64,000 nucleotides of DNA from Aestuariibaculum sp. M13 (GCF_024723255.1 NZ_JANIAC010000003.1:310001-374000); one strand, 5' to 3'; shown: positions 18,205 to 28,134, numbered from the stretch's first letter. Numbers and translations: made by a program. Notes: generated by a model from the sequence alone, not told the origin.

Positions 18205-19707
18205 ATGAAAACATATAAAGAAGCGCATAGACCGGCATCAGACTTCGAAAGCCGATCAGAATATCTGGATCATGAATTACAAATCATGAAACCTAAACGA
18301 TTCAGGCTTAATTTACCGGGAAGAGATTACAGATTTGAATGGGAAGATATTGTTCCGGCATTGGCAGGAACCCTCGGTATTATTGCTATGTATTCCTCTG
18401 TAATGATGGCCTGGGCTAATGGACTTTCTGAAGCATGGGAGCATGTTACATTAGGTAAAGATTTTGCTATTGAAGTATCGCGGGTAGAAATGATTATACC
18501 TGCGTTTTTATTTGTTATTCTGGCTTCTGGTTTTTTTAATCCAAGGGCTAATTTAGCAGGGAATCACGGACCAATGATTCCTTTGATTGCCAGTATTGCT
18601 TTGGCAGGTGCCCACCCTTTGGCATTAGCCATTTTAATTGGTGTTTTAGGACTCTTACTCAGTGTCTTTAAATTGGGGTCTCGACTGGTGGATTTAACCA
18701 GTAAAGGTGTCGCTGGCGGATTACTTATATTTTTAGGATTTACGGGTGCCATTAGTCAGATAAATTCAATTCAATCCTGGGGAATGGGGCTAGAGTCAGA
18801 AACCGTTACTGCGGGTTCTATGGGATTTTTAGGATTAATTATCCTAGCGGTAACCGTTGTTTTATACAGTTACCTTGCCAGAATTGATAAACGTTGGTTA
18901 GCCATTCCTGCAGCAGCAGCTGCTGCCTTAGCTATAGCATTGATTAGTGGCGCAGGTTTCGATCTTCAGTTTACCACACAAATGGGATTACCTAATTTAA
19001 ATCCTGCGTATTGGTGGGGTAGTACCGAAGAAGGCTGGATGCTTGGTTTACCTACTGCTCAGCATTTTATAGCGTCCTTACCTTTTGCTATTCTTGCTGT
19101 GGCCATGTGGTCGCCAGACTTTTTAGGACATCGTATTTTTCAGGAGATGAATTATCCTAAGAAAACAGAAAAAGTATTAATGGATGTAGACGATACTATG
19201 ACCATGTGTTCTTTCCGTCAAATGGTTGGAACTGCTGTTGGTGGAGGAAATATAACCTCGTCTTGGGGAACTTACATGATTCCTGCAGCCATTGCAAAAA
19301 GACCAATTCCGGCAGGAGCTATTTTACTAGGACTTATGGTTATGGCGGTTGCTTTTTTAGGTAGTCCGATGGATGTTGCTGTCTGGCCTCCGGTAAGATG
19401 TATAGCACTACTTGTAGGTGTGTTTTTACCAATGATTGAAGCTGGTATACAAATGGTTAAAAAAAGTGCCTGTGCTCAGGCTGCCGGGGTTTGTATTTTT
19501 ACAGCCATGGTGACCAATCCGGTATTAGCATGGGCGTTAGCTATGTTTTTAGATAATAATGGCTTAATCGGCGATAAAGACAGACCTAAAAATTTATCCA
19601 TAGCAGATAAGTTTATAATACCGTTGGCTATACTTGTTGTTTGCGTTTCAGCTGTGTTTACGGTGGGGATGTTTAAAGGCATTTACGGTATACAATCCTT
19701 TTTATAG
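18205..19707 (+). CDS. Polytopic membrane permease, DUF3360-like (NCS2/SulP-like fold)
   Basis: A 500-residue integral membrane protein with about 12 hydrophobic segments after a polar N-terminus of about 45 residues (HRPASDFESRSEYLDHELQIMKPKRFRLNLPG, in part). Motifs such as NHGPMIPLIASIALAGAHPLAL and KGVAGGLLIFLGFTGAI resemble the short broken-helix regions of NCS2/SulP-type transporters. The N-terminal pattern and length match my memory of the DUF3360 family, which has no assigned substrate. It lies 70 bases after pflA and 41 before an OFA transporter. Transport of formate or another small anion is therefore a fair guess, but only from context. Confidence 0.6.
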   Translation: MKTYKEAHRPASDFESRSEYLDHELQIMKPKRFRLNLPGRDYRFEWEDIVPALAGTLGIIAMYSSVMMAWANGLSEAWEHVTLGKDFAIEVSRVEMIIPAFLFVILASGFFNPRANLAGNHGPMIPLIASIALAGAHPLALAILIGVLGLLLSVFKLGSRLVDLTSKGVAGGLLIFLGFTGAISQINSIQSWGMGLESETVTAGSMGFLGLIILAVTVVLYSYLARIDKRWLAIPAAAAAALAIALISGAGFDLQFTTQMGLPNLNPAYWWGSTEEGWMLGLPTAQHFIASLPFAILAVAMWSPDFLGHRIFQEMNYPKKTEKVLMDVDDTMTMCSFRQMVGTAVGGGNITSSWGTYMIPAAIAKRPIPAGAILLGLMVMAVAFLGSPMDVAVWPPVRCIALLVGVFLPMIEAGIQMVKKSACAQAAGVCIFTAMVTNPVLAWALAMFLDNNGLIGDKDRPKNLSIADKFIIPLAILVVCVSAVFTVGMFKGIYGIQSFL

Positions 19708-19748
19708 GAAGTAAGAAGTGAACTAATCAAATTTAAAACCAACTAATT

Positions 19749-21005
19749 ATGAACGGACAAAAACTAAAAAACAGATGGTTAATTGCAGCATCTGCAGTTG
19801 GGATACATATTTCAATAGGCTCTGTTTATGCTTATTCTGTAATGACTAACCCAGTTAAAGATATTTTTGAAGTTGATGGAAGCGTTATAAAATGGGCATT
19901 TAAAATAGCAATTCTTTTACTAGGGTTGTCTGCGGCATTTTTAGGACGCTGGGTTGAAAAAGTAGGACCAAAAGTTAGTGGAACAACGGCTGGAATTTTT
20001 TATGGTATTGGTATTTTGGGATCAGGATTGGCAGTACAACTAGAGTCGTTAACACTATTTTATCTTTGTTACGGAGTTATTGGTGGTATAGGACTCGGTT
20101 TAGGGTATATTACCCCGGTAAGTACTCTGGTAAAATGGTTTCCCGATAGACGAGGTCTAGCAACAGGAATGGCTATTATGGGATTTGGATTTTCAGCCTT
20201 AATTTTTGGGCCAATTATGCAGTCTTTATTTGATGCTGTTGGAGTAGCAAATGCATTTTATATTTTAGGAGCCATTTATATGGTCATTATTTTATCATCT
20301 GCACGATATATTGAACGTCCTCCTGTGGGATATATGCCAGAAGGATTTAAAGCTGGAGAGGGAAAAGTCATTAAGGCTGATATGGCAAATATTGATGCCA
20401 ATGAAGCGTTGAAAACCAGACGTTTCTACTATATATGGATAATGATGTTTATCAACATTTCATGTGGTATTGCTATAATTTCGGCAGCCAGCCCTATGAT
20501 GCAGGAAAAACTAAATTATACACCCATGGAAGCTGCTGCTATTGTTGGATTAATAGGAGTCTTTAATGGTCTGGGTAGGTTGTTATGGTCCAGTCTTTCA
20601 GATTATTTAGGAAGAGCTAATACATATATCATCTTTTTCGTTTTTCAAATATTAGCTTTCTATTTCCTACCCAAAATATCGGTAGAGTTAACATTCTTAG
20701 TGATTTTATTTACCGTGATAACCATGTACGGTGGTGGTTTTTCAACCTTGCCCGCCTTTTTAGGTGATTTGTTTGGAACGAAACAGTTAGGTGCAATTCA
20801 CGGTATGGTATTAACGGCCTGGGCACTGGCAGGAATTATAGGCCCAACCATTTACGATGTTGTTAAATCGGCTACAGGCTCTTTGGATACTACGTTAGCC
20901 GTCTTTTCCGGATTATTCGTAATAGCTTTTATTGTGTCGCTATTAATGAAGCAATTGGTGGTTAAAGCACAACATAAGAAAGAGAAAGAATTAGCTTTGG
21001 CTTAA
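19749..21005 (+). CDS. OFA-family MFS transporter (oxalate/formate antiporter type)
   Basis: A 418-residue major facilitator with 12 predicted membrane segments. The start NRWLIAASAVGIHISIGSVYAYSV is the hallmark of the OFA (oxalate:formate / lactate) family, and GLGLGYITPVSTLVKWFPDRRGLATG is its segment-4 region with the MFS loop motif. It closes the pflB-pflA-permease-OFA gene group, so it is likely to exchange formate, lactate or pyruvate across the inner membrane. OFA members also carry other monocarboxylates, and sequence alone does not settle the substrate. A strong terminator follows. Confidence 0.88.
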   Translation: MNGQKLKNRWLIAASAVGIHISIGSVYAYSVMTNPVKDIFEVDGSVIKWAFKIAILLLGLSAAFLGRWVEKVGPKVSGTTAGIFYGIGILGSGLAVQLESLTLFYLCYGVIGGIGLGLGYITPVSTLVKWFPDRRGLATGMAIMGFGFSALIFGPIMQSLFDAVGVANAFYILGAIYMVIILSSARYIERPPVGYMPEGFKAGEGKVIKADMANIDANEALKTRRFYYIWIMMFINISCGIAIISAASPMMQEKLNYTPMEAAAIVGLIGVFNGLGRLLWSSLSDYLGRANTYIIFFVFQILAFYFLPKISVELTFLVILFTVITMYGGGFSTLPAFLGDLFGTKQLGAIHGMVLTAWALAGIIGPTIYDVVKSATGSLDTTLAVFSGLFVIAFIVSLLMKQLVVKAQHKKEKELALA

Positions 21006-21020
21006 TTTATATTTATTGGG

Positions 21021-21057
21021 AAAAAAAACCTCTTCTAAATGGAAGAGGTTTTTTTAT
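21021..21057 (+). terminator. Bidirectional terminator, OFA transporter / purL
   Basis: Stem AACCTCTTC / GAAGAGGTT with loop TAAATG, flanked by A8 and T7. It serves the plus-strand pfl operon and the convergent purL. Confidence 0.92.
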
Positions 21058-21072
21058 ATAATGAATTTTGAA

Positions 21073-24000
21073 TTATTTGTTTGCAATCCACTCTCTGGCA
21101 TTCACAAAAGCTTCAACCCAAGGCGATACTTCGTCTTGCCTGTTGCTTGGGTAATGTGCCCAGTTCCATTGGAATGTAGAACGCTCTATGTGTGGCATCG
21201 TTACTAAGTGACGCCCTGTTTTATCACACATCATGGCTGTGTTATAATCAGAACCATTAGGATTGTGTGGATATTCCGCGTAAGCGTATTTACCAACAAT
21301 GTTGTACTGGTCTTCAGATTCTGGCAAGTTAAATTTACCTTCACCGTGAGAAATCCAAACTCCTAAAGTACTTCCTGCTAAGCTTGAAAGCATTACCGAG
21401 TTGTTTTCCTGAATAGTTACTGAAGTAAATGAACTTTCGTGTTTATGAGAATCATTATGAACCATTTTACCATGAACCTCGTGCTCTGGGTTAATTAATT
21501 CTAATTCCATCCATAACTGGCAACCGTTACAAATACCAACTGAAAGCGTGTCTTCACGTTTAAAGAAGTTTTTAATCACTTCATTCGCTTTTTCGTTGTA
21601 TTTGATAGCTCCGGCCCATCCTTTAGCAGAACCTAAAACGTCTGAGTTTGAGAATCCACCAACGGCACCTAAGAACTGAATGTCTTCTAAGGTTTCACGA
21701 CCAGAAATTAAATCGGTCATGTGCACGTCTTTTACATCAAATCCAGCTAAGTACATAGCGTTTGCCATTTCACGCTCAGAGTTACTTCCTTTTTCACGTA
21801 AAATCGCTGCTTTCGGTCTTGGCTTACTTGCATCGATTACAGGAAGTTTTCCTGTAAAGTGACTTGGGAAGGTGTACTGTAATGGTTGATTTTTATAGTT
21901 GTCGTAACGGTCTTGTGCTAAACCGTTAGCTGTTTGTTTTTGGTCTAATAAGAACGATGTTTTGTACCACATATCACGTAAACGAGATACCGTCATGGTG
22001 AATACATCCGTTCCGTTGATGATGCTTAATACATCACTTTCTGAGACTTTACCAATATTAAAGAATTCAATATTAGCAGCAGATAATACCGTTTCGATTG
22101 AAGCATCTTTCGACTGAATTACTAAACCTGCATTTTCAGCAAATAACACTTTAAATGAATCGTTTTCAGCTAAAGCCGTGATATCTAATTCAGCACCTAA
22201 ATTGTTGTCAGCAAAACATAATTCTAATAAGGTAGTGATTAATCCACCAGAAGCCACATCGTGTCCGGCAACAATTTGTCCGTCAAGAATGAGTTGTTGA
22301 ATGGTGTTGAATACGTTCTTAACGTAAGCAGCAGATTGAACATTTGGAGTGTCGTTACCAATTTTGTTAACCACCTGAGCAAATGAACTTCCTCCTAATT
22401 TAAAGTTATCTTGTGATAAGTTGATGTAATACACATCACCAGCACCTTTTTGGAATACAGGCTCAACAACTTTATTGATGTCGATACAGTTTGCAGCAGC
22501 CGAAATGATTACGGTACCAGGAGCAATAACCTCTTCGTTAGGGTATTTTTGCTTCATTGATAAGGAATCTTTTCCAGTTGGCACATTGATGCCTAAATCA
22601 ATTGCGAATTCTGAAACCGCTTCAACAGCTTCATACAAACGCGCATCTTCACCTTCATTTTTACAAGGCCACATCCAGTTTGCCGATAAAGACACATTTT
22701 GTAATCCGTCTTTTAAAGGCGCCCAGATAATGTTAGTTAAAGCTTCAGTAATCGAGTTTCTACTTCCAGCTACCGGATTGATTAATCCTGAAACTGGCGA
22801 GTGTCCGATAGAGGTTGCGATACCTTCTTTTCCTTTGTAATCTAAGGCCATTACACCAACGTTGTTTAACGGTAATTGTAATGGTCCGGCACATTGTTGT
22901 TTGGCTACTTTTCCACCAACACAACGGTCTACTTTATTGGTTAACCAGTCTTTAGAAGCGACAGCCTCTAATTGTAATAACTGGTCTAAATAATCATAGA
23001 AGTTTTCTTTGTTGTAAGCAACATCGGCATAATTACGAGCCACTTTTTTATCGTGCATGTATGTTTTTGGAGAACTTCCAAACATATCATCCATAGCTAA
23101 ATCCATTGGTTTGTGACCATTGGTCTTAGACTCAAATGTGAAACGGTGATTACCAGTAACATCTCCAACAGTGTACATTGGTGAGCGCTCACGATCGGCA
23201 ATCTTTTGTAATGTTTCAATATGTTTTTCGGCAATCACTAATCCCATACGTTCCTGAGATTCGTTACCGATAATTTCTTTATCTGATAATGTAGGATCTC
23301 CTACAGGTAATTTATCTAAATCGATGTGTCCACCAGTTTCTTCAACTAATTCTGAAAGACAGTTTAAGTGTCCACCAGCACCATGATCGTGAATAGAAAC
23401 AATGTAGTTTTCATCGCTTTCAACCATACCACGAACCGCATTGGCAGCACGTTTTTGCATTTCAGGATTCGAACGTTGTACTGCGTTTAATTCGATACCT
23501 GAAGCGAATTCACCAGTATCAGCCGATGATACTGCAGCACCACCCATACCAATACGGTAGTTTTCACCACCAAGGATAACCACTTTATCTCCAACTTTTG
23601 GTGTTGCTTTTAAGGCTTGGTCGGCTTTGCCGTAACCAATACCTCCGGCTTGCATAATTACTTTGTCGAAACCTAATTTTCTGGCATCTTCTTCGTGCTC
23701 GAATGTTAATACCGAACCACAAATTAATGGCTGACCGAACTTATTACCAAAATCTGAAGCACCATTAGACGCTTTAATTAAGATATCCATTGGTGTTTGG
23801 TATAACCACTTACGCTCATTCATAGCTTGTTCCCAAGGACGATTTTCTTCTAAACGCGAGTAAGAGGTCATATAAACCGCAGTACCAGCTAAAGGTAAAG
23901 ATCCTTTTCCTCCTGCCAAACGGTCACGAATTTCACCTCCTGAACCTGTTGCAGCTCCGTTAAAAGGCTCTACAGTAGTCGGGAAGTTGTGCGTCTCCGC

Positions 24001-24735
24001 TTTTAATGAAATCACAGATTCGAAATCTTTAGTTTCGTAAAAATCTGGTTTATCAGCACTTTTAGGAGCGAATTGCTCAACAACAGGTCCTTTAATGAAC
24101 GCTACGTTGTCTTTATAAGCTGAAACAATATCGTTAGGATTTGTTTCAGACGTTTTACGAATCATTTTAAATAATGACGTCGGTTTTTCTTCGCCATCAA
24201 TAACAAATGTTCCATTGAAAATTTTGTGACGACAGTGCTCACTGTTTACTTGAGAGAAACCGAAAACTTCAGAATCGGTTAACGGGCGACCAATTTTTTC
24301 AGAAACACCTTCTAAGTAAGCCACTTCTTCGTCGCTTAAAGAAAGCCCTTCCTGAGCATTGTAAGCCGCAATATCTTCAATATCCAGAATAGGCTCTGGT
24401 TGAATATCAATGGTGAATGATTCTTGGTTTAATCCGTTGAATTTTTCAGAAATCATTGGGTCGTAACCTTTGAAATCTTCAGAAACAGCTTCGAATTCCT
24501 CAATTCTAATGATGTCTGAAATCCCCATGTTTTGAGTGATTTCAACAGCGTTGGTACTCCAAGGCGTAATCATAGCCGCACGTGGTCCAACAAAAAAAGC
24601 ATCCAGCGATGCTTGCTCTATTTTTGGCTGATTGCCAAATAACCATGTTAATTTAGCAATGGTTTCGGTTGATAATTCTTTTGTTGTCTGAACGGCAAAA
24701 ACTTTACCGGTTACGTTTCCAAAGAAATGAATCAT
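21073..24735 (-). CDS. purL: Phosphoribosylformylglycinamidine synthase (single-chain FGAM synthase)
   Basis: Fourth step of purine synthesis: FGAR, glutamine and ATP to FGAM. It is the large single-chain form (1220 residues; E. coli 1295) with an N-terminal domain, two PurM-like AIR-synthase halves (SLKAETHNFPTTVEPF..., GGGEIRDR-type motif at TGSGGEIRDRL) and a C-terminal class I glutaminase. The glutaminase triad is Cys1072 (GICNGCQLW), His1182 and Glu1184 (MPHIER). It is monocistronic with its own promoter. Nothing is missing. Confidence 0.96.
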   Translation of the reverse strand: MIHFFGNVTGKVFAVQTTKELSTETIAKLTWLFGNQPKIEQASLDAFFVGPRAAMITPWSTNAVEITQNMGISDIIRIEEFEAVSEDFKGYDPMISEKFNGLNQESFTIDIQPEPILDIEDIAAYNAQEGLSLSDEEVAYLEGVSEKIGRPLTDSEVFGFSQVNSEHCRHKIFNGTFVIDGEEKPTSLFKMIRKTSETNPNDIVSAYKDNVAFIKGPVVEQFAPKSADKPDFYETKDFESVISLKAETHNFPTTVEPFNGAATGSGGEIRDRLAGGKGSLPLAGTAVYMTSYSRLEENRPWEQAMNERKWLYQTPMDILIKASNGASDFGNKFGQPLICGSVLTFEHEEDARKLGFDKVIMQAGGIGYGKADQALKATPKVGDKVVILGGENYRIGMGGAAVSSADTGEFASGIELNAVQRSNPEMQKRAANAVRGMVESDENYIVSIHDHGAGGHLNCLSELVEETGGHIDLDKLPVGDPTLSDKEIIGNESQERMGLVIAEKHIETLQKIADRERSPMYTVGDVTGNHRFTFESKTNGHKPMDLAMDDMFGSSPKTYMHDKKVARNYADVAYNKENFYDYLDQLLQLEAVASKDWLTNKVDRCVGGKVAKQQCAGPLQLPLNNVGVMALDYKGKEGIATSIGHSPVSGLINPVAGSRNSITEALTNIIWAPLKDGLQNVSLSANWMWPCKNEGEDARLYEAVEAVSEFAIDLGINVPTGKDSLSMKQKYPNEEVIAPGTVIISAAANCIDINKVVEPVFQKGAGDVYYINLSQDNFKLGGSSFAQVVNKIGNDTPNVQSAAYVKNVFNTIQQLILDGQIVAGHDVASGGLITTLLELCFADNNLGAELDITALAENDSFKVLFAENAGLVIQSKDASIETVLSAANIEFFNIGKVSESDVLSIINGTDVFTMTVSRLRDMWYKTSFLLDQKQTANGLAQDRYDNYKNQPLQYTFPSHFTGKLPVIDASKPRPKAAILREKGSNSEREMANAMYLAGFDVKDVHMTDLISGRETLEDIQFLGAVGGFSNSDVLGSAKGWAGAIKYNEKANEVIKNFFKREDTLSVGICNGCQLWMELELINPEHEVHGKMVHNDSHKHESSFTSVTIQENNSVMLSSLAGSTLGVWISHGEGKFNLPESEDQYNIVGKYAYAEYPHNPNGSDYNTAMMCDKTGRHLVTMPHIERSTFQWNWAHYPSNRQDEVSPWVEAFVNAREWIANK

Positions 24736-24767
24736 TTTAGATGTATTATGGTTGTAATTTGAAAATG

Positions 24768-24799
24768 CAAAAATACACTTTTTTAGTCATTTAAATGGC
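24768..24799 (-). promoter_or_regulatory. purL promoter
   Basis: On the minus strand TATTTTTG (24775 to 24768), followed by C, is an exact -7 box about 33 bases before the start codon. The palindrome CATTTAAATG (24788-24797) overlaps the -33 region and might be an operator, but it is short and AT-rich. Confidence 0.6.
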
Positions 24800-24850
24800 T
24801 TTTTTTATGAAAGCATTTTTGATTAATTAATAGGATGTTTTTCAAGGAGT

Positions 24851-25711
24851 TTAAAAGTATTTTTTAAGGAGATTAATCACTGATGAATAATAGCTTTTTC
24901 CGAATAAATTAAGGTGAATTAACAGGTAATACAATTGATAAACTTCGATGCGATTAGATGTGAATTCATCTTCTGGTATCATATTATGATAGGCTTTGTA
25001 GAAGTCTTCAGAGAATCCACCAAAGAGTTTTGTCATGGCAATATCTACTTCCGAATCCCCGAAATACATTGCCGGATCGATAAGATATGGCTTTCCATTT
25101 GTAGCAATTAAATAATTCCCGCTCCATAAGTCGCCATGTAAAAGCGAAGGTTTTATGTTTTGAAATAAGGGGTTTAGTTTGTTTAACATCTGCCCTTTTG
25201 AAGGACATTCAGATTCCAGTAGTAATTGTCTTTGGATTGCTAATTGTAGCTGAGGATACAGCCGTTCGTTAACGTAAAAGGAGTTCCAGGAATCAGTAGG
25301 TTTATTATATTGAATAAGACTTCCAATAAAATCGTCCTGCTGTAAGCCGAAATAAGCATTTGTATTTTTGTGAAGTTCGGCTAGTTGTCTTCCCAGAGTT
25401 TTGAAATCTTCTGAATCGGGTGATTTACTGTCAATAAATTCAAGAAGTAAAAAGGAGGTGTTTTTAAACTGAGAGTAATCCAAAACCTTTGGAGTTGAAA
25501 TCGTATTAGTGTTGGCTATGGTTTTTAGAGCTTCCGCTTCAGTTTGAAACATTTGCAAAGCATTGGAAATGGTATTGGTTTTAAGAAAATAACTTTGACC
25601 TGAAGTTATGATTTTATAAGCAGACGAAATATCACCGCCCGAAACTGAATGTATAGATTCAATGGGAGCTTTAATTTGTTTTGAAATATGTGCGATAAAA
25701 TCTTCGGTCAT
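24851..25711 (-). CDS. Fructosamine / ketosamine kinase family protein
   Basis: Member of the fructosamine-3-kinase family, which phosphorylates sugar amines on glycated proteins or free amino acids and so reverses glycation. The catalytic loop LLHGDLWSGNYLI and the metal motif LIDPAMYFGDSEVDIAM (HGDLW and DP) are clear. Further in-frame ATGs occur upstream, up to 25735. I chose the ATG at 25711 (MTEDFIAHISKQ) because the upstream terminator hairpin at 25718-25748 overlaps the others. Length 286 is normal. Bacterial substrates of this family are largely unknown. Confidence 0.85.
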   Translation of the reverse strand: MTEDFIAHISKQIKAPIESIHSVSGGDISSAYKIITSGQSYFLKTNTISNALQMFQTEAEALKTIANTNTISTPKVLDYSQFKNTSFLLLEFIDSKSPDSEDFKTLGRQLAELHKNTNAYFGLQQDDFIGSLIQYNKPTDSWNSFYVNERLYPQLQLAIQRQLLLESECPSKGQMLNKLNPLFQNIKPSLLHGDLWSGNYLIATNGKPYLIDPAMYFGDSEVDIAMTKLFGGFSEDFYKAYHNMIPEDEFTSNRIEVYQLYYLLIHLNLFGKSYYSSVINLLKKYF

Positions 25712-25715
25712 ATCA

Positions 25716-25749
25716 TAAAAATAAAAGACCATCATTTCGATGGTCTTTG
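25716..25749 (-). terminator. Terminator of the secreted endonuclease gene
   Basis: Arms AAAGACCATC / GATGGTCTTT around ATTTC, followed on the minus strand by TTATTTTTAT. It lies between the endonuclease stop codon and the kinase start codon. Confidence 0.85.
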
Positions 25750-25766
25750 GTTATATCAGTATTACA

Positions 25767-26867
25767 TTATTGCTTTATTAGTTTTTTAGTGATGGTTCCA
25801 GAATCGGAACTAAGTTTTAACAAATACACACCCTTATTAAGTGCGCTAACATCCATTTTTTTATTGTTTGTGTTTAGATGTTGTTTTAGAATTTCTTTAC
25901 CTAAAACATTGTAGATGATGGCATCTAAATCTTGTGTGGTAGAAATATAAATAAAATGGTCTTTAACCGGGTTTGGGTAGATTTTTAAGTTAAGGGTTGT
26001 GAAATCATTAGTAGATAAAGCAGTTCCCCATATTTTTGTGATATAGCTTGAGTCGTCTATAAAAGGGTTTCTATTGCCTTGAAAGTTATAGATCTCGTTA
26101 TTTTTATTAATTTCATATTGACTAACAGGGTCTAAATTGTTCCAAGTTAATAGAATATTTAAAAAGTTAGATTCTATTCCAGGGAAGGTGTTTCCATCAA
26201 ACATTGCACTTACTTCACTTGACGCATAATTGGTGTAAAAAGTAGAAAGTTGGTCTTCGTAGCGTGTTATAAAATAAAAGTAGGCTCTTGCAACATCACC
26301 TTTAAATTCATCGATAGGTTCAAAAACAGATCCCGAATATCCGGAAACAGAACTACTCCCTAGTTTAGAGCCGTTTGAAGAAGTATATGAAGCAGAGTTT
26401 ACTGTGCCATACGGGTAATTAGCATGTTTTCCATTAACATAACCGTCTGAAGGAAAAACAAAATGAGCATCAGAATACATTGGGTATGAATTATCACCTC
26501 CGAAATAAGACTTAGGAATAACGTGCTCCCTATTATAACAGTCACCTTCACTATTATAATTTCCACATTGATTTGTTATGGTTGTAAAGTTAAAAGTGTC
26601 AGGTGATAAAGGAATTTCAGTGTATAAATCAACCAAACTATTATCATTATCGTAGTAACTATCTTTGAAGGCAGCTTGATCATATAAAGTCCATAAATCA
26701 CCATAATTAGCTACTGTGGAACTATTGGTGTTGTTGTTTATAATATTAAATAACTGTGTTTTTAAGGTAGCTCCTGTACTTGTAGCAGAATCGTAGTATC
26801 CTGAAGGTATTTGGGCAAAAACGAAAGTTGAAAGAAGGAAGAAAGATAACAAGTAAAGCTGTTTCAT
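25767..26867 (-). CDS. Secreted endonuclease I family nuclease with T9SS sorting domain
   Basis: Extracellular DNase/RNase of the EndA/endonuclease I type. The signal peptide is MKQLYLLSFFLLSTFVFAQ; an ATG three codons earlier is less likely. The catalytic region is CYNREHVIPKSYFGG followed by YPMYSDAHFVFPSDGYVNGKHANYPYG, with the H-N type metal-binding residues. The last about 75 residues (KIYPNPVKDHFIYI... GVYLLKLSSDSGTITKKLIKQ) are a type A T9SS sorting domain, so the enzyme is secreted or anchored at the cell surface. Likely role: use of external DNA as phosphate or nucleotide source. A hairpin covers its start codon. Confidence 0.92.
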   Translation of the reverse strand: MKQLYLLSFFLLSTFVFAQIPSGYYDSATSTGATLKTQLFNIINNNTNSSTVANYGDLWTLYDQAAFKDSYYDNDNSLVDLYTEIPLSPDTFNFTTITNQCGNYNSEGDCYNREHVIPKSYFGGDNSYPMYSDAHFVFPSDGYVNGKHANYPYGTVNSASYTSSNGSKLGSSSVSGYSGSVFEPIDEFKGDVARAYFYFITRYEDQLSTFYTNYASSEVSAMFDGNTFPGIESNFLNILLTWNNLDPVSQYEINKNNEIYNFQGNRNPFIDDSSYITKIWGTALSTNDFTTLNLKIYPNPVKDHFIYISTTQDLDAIIYNVLGKEILKQHLNTNNKKMDVSALNKGVYLLKLSSDSGTITKKLIKQ

Positions 26868-26904
26868 CTGAATCAATTTATGGGTTTTGATGGTCAGATG
26901 AAAC
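26861..26904 (-). promoter_or_regulatory. Hairpin covering the endonuclease start codon
   Basis: GTTTCATCTGA (26861-26871) and TCAGATGAAAC (26894-26904) are perfect 11-base complements. The inner ATCAA / TTGAT extend the stem past a 2-base bulge. The downstream arm contains the ATG of the nuclease gene. There is no T-run, so it is not a terminator. Confidence 0.65.
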
Positions 26905-26919
26905 AGTATATGTTTTGGT

Positions 26920-28134
26920 TTAGGCTTTCTTTTCTAAAAGCGCCATATAAAATCCATCGTAACCAGATTTGTGCGATAATACTTTATCGTCTTTTACAAA
27001 TATAAAGTCTTTTCCTGATTCTGATGTTAAGAATTTTTCAACTTGTTGTTGATTTTCAGAAGGTAACACCGAGCAAGTTGCGTAAACTAATTTGCCTCCT
27101 GGTTTAACCATTCTAGAATATTGTTGTAAAATATCTTGTTGTGTTTGTCTGATACGGTCTAAGAAGCTTTCTTCAAGTTTCCATTTCGCATCTGGGTTAC
27201 GACGTAAAACGCCTAAACCAGAACATGGTGCATCAATTAAAACACGGTCTGCTTTATCATAAAGCTTTTTAATTACTTTGGTAGAGTCAATAGCACGAGT
27301 TTCGATATTATGAGCGCTATTACGTTTTGCACGACGTTTTAGCTCATGAAGCTTGTTAGCATAGATGTCCATAGCAATAATTTGCCCTTTGTTTTCCATT
27401 AAAGAAGCAATATGTAAGGTTTTACCCCCCGCACCAGCACAGGTGTCTACTACGCGCATACCAGGTTTTACATCTAATAAATCGGCCACTAATTGAGAAG
27501 AGGCATCCTGAACTTCAAACAATCCGTTTTTAAACGCTTCTGTAGAAAATACATTAGCACGTTCTTTTAATTTTAAAGCATATGGATAATCGGCTAAAAA
27601 TTCGGTTTCAATATCTAAATCGAATAGTTCAGCCTGAAGTTTTTCTTTAGTAGTTTTTAGTGTATTTACACGTAAAATAACATCGGCCTGTTCGTTTAAA
27701 GCCTCGATTTCTTTAGACCAGACATCAGCTCCTAATTCTTTCTCGCCAATGGCATCAATCCAGTCAGGTATAGATTCTTTAAACTTTCTGATTTTCGATA
27801 ACTCATCAAAACGTCCTTTAATTTTACGAGTTGGTGTGTTTTCAAAATATTTCCAATCCGGTAATTTAATACCTTTCAGGGTTGCCCACACAGCAAACAT
27901 GCGCCACAGATTATCTCTGTCAAACGGTTCTTTAACTTCAGCAATTTCAGCATAAAGACGTTTCCAACGTACAATATCGTAAGTTGTTTCGGCAACGAAA
28001 GCACGGTCACGACTTCCCCAACGCTTGTCGCGTTTTAAAAGTTGTTGAATAACTTTGTCGGCATATTGTCCTTCGTTAAAGATTAGAGTTAAACCATCTA
28101 TAACTGAGAAGCATAAATTTCTGTGTAATCGCAT
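26920..28134 (-). CDS. 16S rRNA m5C methyltransferase, RsmB/Nop2/Sun family
   Basis: SAM-dependent cytosine-5 methyltransferase acting on rRNA. An N-terminal NusB-like RNA-binding part precedes the Rossmann domain with the SAM motif DTCAGAGGKTLHIASLM. The two catalytic cysteines are in DAPCSGLGVLRRNPDAKW and YATCSVLPSENQQ, the family's motifs IV and VI. The start MRLHRNLCFSV at 28134 is preferred over an ATG eight codons upstream because relatives begin at the RNA-binding helix. RsmB (position 967) is the most likely role, but flavobacteria have several paralogues, so no symbol is given. Confidence 0.88.
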   Translation of the reverse strand: MRLHRNLCFSVIDGLTLIFNEGQYADKVIQQLLKRDKRWGSRDRAFVAETTYDIVRWKRLYAEIAEVKEPFDRDNLWRMFAVWATLKGIKLPDWKYFENTPTRKIKGRFDELSKIRKFKESIPDWIDAIGEKELGADVWSKEIEALNEQADVILRVNTLKTTKEKLQAELFDLDIETEFLADYPYALKLKERANVFSTEAFKNGLFEVQDASSQLVADLLDVKPGMRVVDTCAGAGGKTLHIASLMENKGQIIAMDIYANKLHELKRRAKRNSAHNIETRAIDSTKVIKKLYDKADRVLIDAPCSGLGVLRRNPDAKWKLEESFLDRIRQTQQDILQQYSRMVKPGGKLVYATCSVLPSENQQQVEKFLTSESGKDFIFVKDDKVLSHKSGYDGFYMALLEKKA

